A DNA stretch of 64,000 bases from Echinarachnius parma (Eukaryota > Echinodermata > Echinoidea > Clypeasteroida > Echinarachniidae). The notes beneath the pieces are model-generated. The model was not told the origin of the DNA and ran no database searches. It saw nothing but the letters and a program-made list of their open reading frames with translations. Shown here in pieces: positions 11,571 through 23,500 of this stretch. The translations under genes were made by a program, and so were the position numbers. The stretch is from the NCBI GenBank assembly GCA_037951105.1, contig JBAMJV010008285.1:98398-162397 (forward strand), in the 5' to 3' direction. Position 1 is the first letter of the stretch, and every line of letters starts with the position of its first letter.

Positions 11571-14500
11571 CTACAAGAAAAAACAAATGCATTAGAAAGG
11601 ACCATTTATTACACAATTTTTACAGGGATAAGTGAATGCTAGAGAAACTATTTGATGTTATGTCTTTAAGTGGAAGTTAATCCTAGGATACACACTTGTA
11701 TAGATTGTGATGACATTCACATGCAGCTGCTTTATTCCTGTCCCTCTATAAAGTACATCTTCACCAATTTTACTAAAACTTTCTCTGATTATTGGGCTCA
11801 TACATCTAATTTCATTGCAGGAATTAATAGAAAGTCAAACATCAGTCTTTTTTTGCAGAGTTGAATAAGCAACAAGATACAAGGAAAGTGTGAAAGCTCC
11901 AAGTGATTTTGTTTGAATTTTAACTCACAAAGAAACTAGATGGATCTTCGACTGCGCGCAGTCGAAAATGATGCCTCCGCCATTGCGTGATTCATATCAA
12001 GCCCCAAAAATCAACATGCACTGAATTAATTCTTCAACTCAATTTTAATAGGTAAAATTACAAGATACAAATACAATGAAGGTACCAAGTTTGATGGTTA
12101 TTTATCAACTGGTTTTTGAGATATTGCAATTAATAAGGTATTTTGGCATAACGAGTCATGTGACCTTGACCTTTGACCTTATGACCCCAAAATCTGATGG
12201 CTACAGTTTGATTTGAAGTTTGATTGAAATATGACATTCAGTTCTTGATATTTTGCAATTACAAGCTAATTTAGCATATATATTGTGCCCTGCGACCTTT
12301 GCCATTATGACCCCAAAATATAACCAGTTATTAGTCACCTCAAGATACATACATGTACCAAGTATGGTGCAAATCCATCAATCACTTCTTAAGGTAACGC
12401 TATCAAAGCTCTATTTACCTTTGACCTTTGACCTCATGACCCCAAAACCTAATCAGATCATTGGCACCCCAGGATACATACATGAACCAAGTTTGGTGAG
12501 AATCCGTCAATCGGTTCTTGAGATAACGCGATCACGAGAACGGGACGTACGGACGGACGGACGGACAACCCGAAAACATAATGCCTCCGGCTACTTCGTT
12601 GCGGAGGCATAAAAAGTCAACATGATAGAATTTTTGCTTACCGACACCATGGAATGTCCTAGGAGTCATGCTAAGAGCAAGCTCAATGGCTCGTTTGTAG
12701 TAGTCCTTCCCTCGAGATTCCATCTTTAGAACCTGCAGAACAAAAGTTCAAGAAATAAACAATTGTGAAACATCACATCAGGATATTTAATAAATCTCAT
12801 TCCTTCAATAAATTATCAAGCAAACCAATTAATGCTTTCAGACATTTGAGAGCAAACTCAATGGCTCTTTTGTAGTGGTCCTTCCATTGAGATCCCATCC
12901 TTAGATTCTGCCGAACAAAGGTAAAGAATAAACAACAGTGAAACATTACATCAGGAAAGTTAATTACTACATTTTCTTCAACATTCTCTACAGACATCTG
13001 AGTGCAATCTCTATAGCTCATTTGCAGTAGTCCTTTCCTTGAGACTCCATCTTCAGATCCTGCCAAACAAAGTAGTAATTAAAGTAATTAGGAACTACCA
13101 CAAAAGATCATAGACATTAAATGCTTTTAAATACTACAGTTCTACTACTACTCTGCAGACTCACACAGGTCTAGTTCACACTCAATGGTTTGTTTTTAGT
13201 AGTCAGCCCCCACGATTCCATCTTCAGAACTTGATGAATAAAACATTTTAAGTCATTAAGAAACTACTAAAACAAGTTCATACAAATAGTAATGCTTCAA
13301 AGTACTACATTGTACTACAGTCATGGATGAACTGTGCAAAGCACTGGCCCAGGTGTTCCCTGTAAAATGTATATAACACTCACCTTCCCATAGACACGTC
13401 CCATGCGACTGTAGGCTATAGCCTCTTGTTCCAGGTCCTTATCCCTGCAGAGCATGGCGGCCTGCTGGTAGAAGTCCATCACAGTCCACACCATGTCCGT
13501 GTTCCATTCCTCCTGGTCCTGTAACTCACTCTCCAACATGCCGTCTCCTAGAAACATCATCAATTAAACAATAATATGTAGAATGGTGTACACGTTGTCT
13601 ATTTGCAAAATGATCAAAACAAAACAAAACTACAAGAAGTAAAATGATGAGCAGTCTCAAAAAAGTCTTAACCCTGTTGAGCGCGGCAGCCAGTTGAAAG
13701 TTTAAAACTAGTCAATCGCAGTCCAAATTATTTCTGTGTTCCATTCCTCAGGGTTCTGTAACTCACTCTTCGATATGCCGTTTCCTAGCAACAAGATCAA
13801 AACAATAACAAATTACAAAAAGTACAATGATGAGCAGTCACAAACAAGTTATATCTCTGCTGATTGCGGCAGCCAGTTAAAAGAAGTTTATCACAGTTCA
13901 GACCTGTCTGCGTTTAGTTGCTCTTGGTCCTGTAACTCATTCTCCATCATGATGTTTCCTAGCCGCAAGATTAATACACTCCTAAACAACATTAAATAAA
14001 TAAGAAATGGTTCTTGAGCTAATTACAAGCTATAATGTCACATATATGATGAGCTCTGTGACTTTTGACCTCATGATACTAAAATATAATCCCCTTATTG
14101 GCTCGAGATGTATAAAGGTTCTAATGTCTGGTGTTGATCTATCAAAGTTTTCTTGAGATATTATGATTGCCAGCTATTTTTCTTGAACATCGTGAGCCCT
14201 GTGACATTTTATCTCATGACCTCAAAATCTAATCAGTTCATTGGCCCCTCAAGATACATGCAGGGATATATCAAGTGTGATGGTAATCCATCAGCCAGTT
14301 CTTGAGATAAGCCAATTATGATAACAGCTAGGACAGACTTGTAATTCTGGGAAGACAAAGAATCATAGGACAATTTCTCATAGGACAAAGGCAAGCAGAA
14401 ATCATAATGACTTGGCCCCTTCTATTTGTGACGGAGCATAAAAAGAAACCCACCTGTAGCTCTTGCCATGCTGGACTCTGCCACACATGTGTGTATGTAC

Positions 14501-17500
14501 ACATCCTCCTGTAACACAGTCACCTCGGACAGGATGCTTGCATCTCCCTCACTCAGCCTCGCTGCCTCCTGCACTGGGAAGTAGCACTCCCTCATACACC
14601 TAGATATAGGAAACAGCAATATAAAACAAAAATGCACAAAAGAAACTGTTGTGAGAAAATCCTGGTGGAAAAGTGCTGAAAAATGCTTCTATAGTGTAGA
14701 AACACTACTCATCTTCCTCCCCCTGCATTCCCCCAGTGGATTTACTATCCCTTAGGTTTGCGTCAGGTAAACCAGTGCTCGAAATTAGCATAGGCCCGCT
14801 GGCCCGGGGCCACTAAAAGTTAGCTTCGGGCCACCAAATGTCATTGATCCTAAATTCTACTGGCCCATTCGGGCAAGCAAATATAGCAGAATTTGTTATG
14901 TTTTTTCTTTGTTTGGGGCCACCAGATTAAGGTTTCAGCTAGGCCACTCAAAGTTGAAAATCTTGTTTTTACTTGCCCGACTGGGCCACAAGGCAAAAAG
15001 GTTAATTTTTAGCGTTGGGTAAACAGAGTTTTTTTACTGTTGAGTGTGTGGGGGGGGGGGGGGGGGGGGGGGGGATTGGTTTCTGATATATACCGCCATT
15101 ACTAGGGCCTTGTATGGTTAGACCACTGGTCTAGAAATCTGGAGGTCTCCAGGGCCCCGTTGCAGAAAGAGATACAATCGATTGTAAATCAGATCATGTG
15201 TTCTGAATGCGCAAATCTGATTGGTTGAAACGTGCAAATGTTCTGACTTACAATAAATTGTAACTTAATTACAATCGATCGTATCTCTTTCTGCAACGGG
15301 GGCCTGGTCAATCTCTGGCGAGGCCCAATTTTCTTTGCTCATTATCAATTTCAATTTTTCAATTTCATTTATTCCATTCGTCATATAAAAACACACATAA
15401 TTATAACATTGATATTTACAGATAAGTAAAGAACATACAAATAACAAAGAAAGATAAACACAAAATACAATTATATATATACGAATGAGGAAACCGGCAA
15501 GAAAGAACATTTAAGTCTTATATGGTGCTGGTCCCTTATGATATAATAAATAATGTTGCCCTTACCTAACACTTAACACCTTACACCTAACAACTAACAC
15601 CTAACACCTAACACCTAACACCTGATTATAAACAAATAATAACATGCTTATCACATAAAATGCAATTGTTTGTATCTCCTTTTAAATGTATTCAAAGTTG
15701 GGCTTAATTTTACATGAAGAGGTAATTCATTCCATAAAATTGGTCCTTTAAAGAAAATTGAGTTTTTAGAAACAGAAGTTTTAATAAGTGGTATATGGAA
15801 ATGTGACGATTGCCTAGTTCCATATGAATGTATTTCAAAATTCAAATGAAATTTATTTGAAAGACTAGCGGGGATAATACCTTTATGACATATCATTTAT
15901 GGAGTTCAACACGGTACAATTAGCCTCACCTGTAGCAGTCTTTGTACTCTCCATCCTGCCATGCGGTCAGACCCTCATGAAAGACTACTGTAGCAAACTG
16001 CACGTAGCCTCCTGCCTTGAGCTTACAGTCTGGAGTCGAGGCTAGCACATCGCTGAACCCACCTATTCTCTCTGTAAATGAGCAAAGAATTAGGATTGAA
16101 CCAATCATTCAGACATTACAATAATGTTGTGTCATTTGAGTTGCATCTAGACAACTCAGGGCTAGCAAGCAAATGCTGACATGCTAATGCATATATATCA
16201 TCTCTAGATGCAGTATGACATAGAAATTATTGTATGGCATGTTCATGATCATACTGCTAATGCTAGTAAAGTATGGATAATGCCTAACAGAGATCCTTCA
16301 TTAAAACAAATATGTAGAAAAGTTGCATTGCATTTTGTCCATATTTATTCTTCAAATCATAAAAATTAATAACCATTCATAGCGCTGGATGAGTGTATCA
16401 TGCAGTCATACACAATGCTAAGTCTCACAGGAATAAAAAAATTCATTTTGGACTATTAGTGTTAGGTCCCAAAGATAAGTAATATAGTTAGGCGAATTCC
16501 CTTTCAAATGCTGGACAGTGACCTTAGTCATTAATCTTTGACCACATTAGTTTCCTCTCCCTTTTAGCACTTGGCCCTAAATAGTTATATACATAATCTC
16601 CCTGTGGGACTTATTAAAGTCACCGTTATAGAACCCCAGTGTTCCTTTGAACTTGGACACAGGAACAAACATAGATAACTGTATTCCCCCAACCCAGAAA
16701 GCTTTGATAAAGAATATGATAACTTGTTGGGAGGTCGACTTAGAGACTTGTTTAGTTTTGGGATGAACACAATATATTTGATGGTCGGCTTTCTGGCTAA
16801 TGTTATGAATCAAATACAACTTGAAAGGAGACTTTTGTTGATAAGGAGATTAGTGATGATAAACATCATCACTACAGGACTTTCTTTGTTCTAAGAATGG
16901 ACCTTTATTCCTTGTTATAGTTTGATGTATTTAAGTGGCAGCGAGGAAGCCACACCCCCTGTGCACCCCTTGTTTGCACTACCCTATTCACGCCCCCTTT
17001 TACCCCTGGTTATAATGCTGTGTGTAGAGTAACTAGCACATTCTGTTTCTGGTCTTTGTGATGACTAGAGATCATTCAAGTTCTGGAGTTCGAACGAGTT
17101 GCACTCGATTTTCTGACTCTGGATTCGAGATGATGTTTCTCGAGATGATGTTTCTCGAGATACATGTTCTATATACGCCATTGAAATAAAGTGAACTATT
17201 GCAACGATATATAATGTGTCAATTTGCATTGATTAAGTCTAGAATGAGTACGAACATAAGAACATAACATTATTTTTTCCTATTTGAAAAAGAATTCTGA
17301 AATTTTCAGGAAAAATGCCATGGCAAGTATTTGATGCAGTAGACAAGTGTCTGGACCTAAAGGGATCCAGTAACTTTTTTCCAAATCCACCAAATGCTTA
17401 ACCCTAAAAAGGCCGGGCTATTTGAGTTCTTTCTACGGCCGGGGGGGGGGGGGGGGGCCATTATGGCCCCCCTTAAGATCTTGGCCGATTGCCGTGAAAA

Positions 17501-20500
17501 TGTGCACGCATGTTAAGTGAAGTGTAAAGAATACAATGGTAATTTTAATTTTTTCAAAAATGTATTAATTTGCATATTTATGGTAATTTATGCAAATAAA
17601 GTCATAAAATTCATATTTGTACCCATGAATCATATATTCTTCATAATTAAACATTGGTTTTCAATACATATGTTCTTTAGACCATGTAGAATAATAATAC
17701 AACAAAAGAATTTGGAAGAGCCAAGTTCTTCCTTATGTTCTCTATTTTGTTTATAATTTCTTATGTATTTCTTTGTTTTTTTTACTTATGTATTTTATTG
17801 TTTTTGTTGTTTATTTTATTTCCAACTATAATTCAACTATTTTGAACACCAAAACAAACACCTAACATGTAATCAAGACCAAATAACCAATATCTCTTTT
17901 TACGAAAACTGATATTTCCATGTTTTGTACACAAATCACGAAATTTAGCGATTTTCAGGCTGACATGCATAGACAAAAGGTCACGTGACTTCGTAACGGT
18001 AGGTCCGATTTTCAAGTCAACAAGTCATCTTTACGCGTTCCGGAGCAATACAAAAATTGCGGAGGGGGGGCCATAATGCCCCCCCCCCCCCCCCCCGGCC
18101 TTATTAGGGTTAAAGGTAAAGGCCAGTTTTGGAAACGCTCCCCTCTAAAAACAATGAAATGGAAGCTCTTATTACCAATAATGTGAAAGAATATAATTGT
18201 ACTAATATAGGATTATCCAAATTTGGCCAAGAAACCGCCTACTAATTGATATATTTGTAAAATTATAACTTGATCTGCTGCAGATAGAGATCGCCAACTC
18301 CGGAATCGCCCATAAGCTAGTACAATGACCACGTGCGAGTACACGAGGTGTTCGTTTTTACGGGCTTGTCCCCAGCTTGTCGATATCTCCCCCCAGCGCT
18401 AGCGGCGTGGACAGGTCCGAACTGGCGGTGGATTTATAAACTTCACAGGCGGATATTGGATTTCTTCCGATATTTCTGTATTTAATGATGCTTAGGTTCC
18501 GATTTTAAAGGGACTTAGTAACATTGTCCAAATCCTCAAAATAAAATTGTAATTCTAGCGGTTCCTTTATACCTTGTTGTATTCGTATTAACAATAAAAT
18601 CATGGGACAGCTTTCGGTTTTTCGAATTTCCCTTTCATTACAAAGATATGTATGATTGAAGTATTTAGATAAGAAAATCTCCGGGCGAGATTTTCATCCC
18701 TGTACAAAGTGAATGTAGTGAGTTGGTGAATATCACCCAATATCACTTTGCATTTTCGCTCATTACTTGGCCATACATTGTCCATTTGACCTGAAATTTT
18801 CACACAATACCCTGAGGACATATGAGATAACAACAGTATACATTGCATCAACCATTCATCAGTTTTTGCACATCTCAACAAAGTTACTAGATCCCTTTAA
18901 CACACAAGCCCTATTTCAATACTTATTCAACAATAATGATCAATATAGATGTATTCGGCTTCTTTCCCAAAACTGGAATTCATCTTTAATCTTCATGCAT
19001 TTTATGTTTCTCTAACTAAATAGAAGTATGAAGCAGCTTTGTTGTTTTAAACTTTCCACTGCATTTTTGCACATTTCTTATTTAATTTGAACAAATATGT
19101 TAATTTCAACTGTGTAAAACCCTGCATACATTACAACAATGAGTCAGCAAATAACACTTTCATGCTCATTACTTGACCATTCAACATAATTAATTTATCA
19201 TGAAAATGCACACATCATGCACTCAGTGGACATATCATACTCAGACGTAATACAAATGCTATCTATGATTCAACCCTTTGTAATTCATGTGTCTACATAC
19301 AATACTAGAAGTGTATTTGTTGCTTTGTGGCCAAATCAGGCAGGTCAAAACAATTTCTTCCAATTCTAGTGGCCCCAAACAAAGTTTAAAAAAACATAAG
19401 TTTGGTTATATTTGGGCCAGTGGAATTAATTATCAATGAACTTTGGTGACCTGAAGCTATCTTTTGTGGCCCGGCCCCCTGGCCAAATAAGCCTGTGCCA
19501 ATGTTGAGCCCTGGTTTATATTGTAGATCCTTTTCACACATGCATAATCACAGCTGATGAAAGGTGAATGAACTGTAGTAAACAAGCTAATTGTTCACAT
19601 TGAGGTTGTTTGAACTATACAATGTCCAACTCATCAAATAAATCCCTTTGATCAGAGTTCAGAGTCAAGTGTAGTTATTTGTTGCCACTATTTCATTTCA
19701 TTTCATTTCATTTATTTTGCAACTTCAAAACATAACATAAATACAAAACAATTATTTAACAACATATAATACAAATCATGAATATCACAATTGTGCTTAA
19801 GTACATTAAACAATTGTATAAAAAATAAGTAAATAAAGAATAACTATACAACATAATAGTATACAGTATAGAGTGCAGAAGCCATGACGTCATAAAAATC
19901 AATTTTTAGAATTTTCAAATTTGGACTTCATTTTCCGAAAGAGCACAAGAAATTATGTCCAAATACCGAAAATCAATTGAATATGTTAAGTATTGGCTGA
20001 GATATGCCCATCCGAATGAATTTTTTGTCAATAGGCAATCAGTGTTATAGTGCTCTGGTTCATAACTTTATGAACCAGAGCACTATAACACTGATTGCCC
20101 ATTGAAGTAAAATTCATTCGGATGGGCATATCTCAGATAATACTAAACATATTTAATTGATTTTCGGTATTTGGACATTATTTTTGATGCTCTTTCGGAA
20201 AATGAAGTTCAAATTAGACAATTTTGAAAATAGATTTTTGATGACATCACACTTCACCACTCTATAGTAGGAACGTTGCATGGGAAGTCACAATAAGCTG
20301 CAAGCTTGATAGCGTGACTCCCCAAAGAAAAATTAATGTAAGCTTAAATTATGTATACAACCTATGACATATGGGATAGAGAGAAAGAAAAGAAAGTAAG
20401 GAGAAGGAAGTGGTGCAAGTGCAAATAATTAAAGTACACGCTAGCCCTTGAAAACCATATACTAATTTATACAAAATATGAAAATATCTAACAAATTACT

Positions 20501-23500
20501 CATTCAATTATACAAAATATCATTAAATTACAAAAACGCAAGTTCACTGCCATCATAACACTATACAGGGAATGAAACTTATAAATCAATTTTATTTTAA
20601 ATATTGATTCAGCACAATATCTTTTATCCTTCTTTTAAATGAATTTAGAAAGGTTATTTGTTTTATAAATTCAGGCAAAGTATTCCATATATCAGGCCCA
20701 TGGTGTCGTATTGACTTATGAGCTAATACTATTTTAGGGTTATTCAGATGAATATTATGACATGTACGTGTTAAATGAGAGTGTATATTTTCATTTAAAA
20801 CAAAATAATCATCAAAAACAGGGGGAAGTAATTTTTTAAAGTATTTAAACATAAATACCGCTATTTGTAATGTGTTAATATCATAAACTTTAAGAATATT
20901 CAATTGATAAAATAAACTATCTGTATGCGCTAAATATAAAGATTTAGTACAAATTCTGACTGCTTTCTTTTGTAAAAGAACAATTTTATCAAGATTTGTT
21001 TTACTACAATTTCCCCAAACAATATTGCAATAATTAATATACGGTAAAATAAGAGTATTATACAACATAACAAGAGAATGTTGTAAAAGTAAGTATTTAG
21101 TTTTATAAAGTATACCAATACCTTTCGCTATGAGGGATGTTATATAACAAACGTGTTGATTCCATGTTAAATGTTTATCGATAATAATACCAAGGAATTT
21201 ATTCACTACTCCTAAAAGCTATTTATTCTTTCCCTTCACTAATCCATCCGGCTCTAATCCACAGTCCTGCTTCTCAAAGGGGGATTACTGATCACAAGGT
21301 AGGCATAAGTGGAGTGAAAGAATGAATAGCTTCTCAAGAGGGATTACTGACCATTAAAGGGGTAGTCCGGGCCTGATATAACTATTCGTTTTTTGAATAA
21401 GCAGAACAAGACGAATGATTGGTGAAAATTTGATCAAAATCGGACAAGAAACACGGGAGTTATACCTGTTTGAACATTATGTAATAATGAGCGATCGTTT
21501 CAAAATTGCCGCCATATGCAACCTCATTCACGAGCACCTCGCCATGGCTTTAGTACATGAAAATACACTTATTTCTCATTTTTCGATGCTAAAAATTAAC
21601 TTTTCTCTCCTTTTTTCACGAATTCATAAAAGAATATCGACGGGGCAACCTCATTTGAATGTGTAAGCTCATAAATTTGCTTTGTTATGAAGAAAATTTA
21701 AATTTTGTTAAATTTCCATGTAGAAGTCAAAATGGCTGCAGCTCGCAAGTGACGTCACGATCGATAGCAATTGCGAACGATACTAAAAATCGGAGCAAAG
21801 TTCGTCCTGTCATAACTTTTGTATTGCTTTTCCGTTTTGGCTCAAATTTTCGATCCCGATTCTTCATATTCACCTCATTTTATAGCAAATATCACATTTC
21901 TGGGGTGGAATTCCTCTTTAAGCCTAGCTCTTTCAATGTCAATGTAATATTTTGCTTGGCCTAATTGTGGTCAATAAGTTTAACATAACAGTTTATATGA
22001 TCTATATAGAAGAAAGCAAATGATAGCTACAGGCTGACTGTGGCTGGAATGCCCCTTTGAGATATAGGATATGAACATGTATTTACATAATTAAAGAAAT
22101 ATAAATTCTGCAATCAAGTGGTTTTGTAAAAGAAAGGAAAAACTATAATTAGCAAAACCAACCTGCCTGATGTTGGCAAATTTGTGCTAAAATGTGGGAA
22201 GTCACAGAATGAATGGTACATATCTAAAATTAGCAAGGTATATATTGCATTGAGTGTGAGAAAGGAGTTGCAGTAAAAATGAGCAACAAGCCAACAACAC
22301 AAAAATAACATGTCTGAAAATCATTCATAAGGGTTAATGTTTTTCTGTTTTAGGGGAAACCAAAATTCTATAGTTTCATTTAACTTGCCAATTGGTCCAA
22401 CAGTATACAAAAAAAGTTTGATTCTAGCCTTGTATTTTAGTCTTGGACTATAAGTATTGCCATCATATAAATCCCAAGTTACAGCTCTAAGAATAAACAA
22501 ACACGCCTAATCTCTCACCTTCAGACCCAAATTCTGCGAGCCATTCAGCACATTCCTTGAGACATCTGTCCCAACTCTCCTCCAGTTGGTTTGACCAGGC
22601 CGCCCCCTTGCAGTGTCTCCTGGTGTATGCCATGCACAGGTGCTTCAGGGCTACCTTGAACTGTCTCTGGATTACCTGTTACAGAAAGTTTAAATTCCAT
22701 GGTGAAACATATGTAGGTACATTAATTCTACAGACTTTACAATTCACATATTAAATTTGTTCAACTACACTTAATTTAATACTGGTTAGTATTCAAGAAT
22801 CTTCATAGTTGGAGGGGGCAGCAACAAGTGTAATTTCCATGGCAAAACATAGTTACTTAAATTCTACAGTTCAAGTTCAACTCAACTTCTCTTAATGCAA
22901 ATCAATGTTTATATTTCCAATTTAAAACTGGTACCAAGTATTTTAAGTACATGCAAGCATCTTCAGAGTTGGAGGAGGCAGCTACACTACGAAAAAATTT
23001 GATGCAATTTTGTTTCTTTTTAAAGGGATCTAGTGAGTTTGTTGAAATGTGCATGAAGTGATGAATGGTGAAGTGATGAATGGTAAATTGCTGTGATATG
23101 TCCACTGAGTAATGTATGAACATTGCAAGTTGAATGGATATTATATGGCCAAGTAATGAGCGAAAATGCAAAGTGATATTCAAAAACTCATTGCACTGAC
23201 TTTGAACAGTTACATATATTCTGTCCAGTGGATAATTACAAATCCGAACAAACCCAAATCTGTCAATGCTTCTATTGGTAATCTGAATACAACAAGGTGA
23301 ACCACTAGAGTTCTCAGTAAGATTTGTGGATTTGGACAATGTTAGTACTAGATCCCTTTACTATCGGGTCAAATTTTAATTTTTGTCCCACCTTTTCAAC
23401 TTTTGTGTCACTGGTTGGGAGAATTAATTGTATGGCAACTATTTTCAGCTAAGATATCGAAACCTGGTGATTTTGTCTGATGTTGCATTTAAAAGCATAG

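Noticed and set aside
17398-17410. Telomeric repeat (TTAACCCTAA)
   Set aside because: Only one unit at each end; it is the TTAA target plus the transposon terminus.
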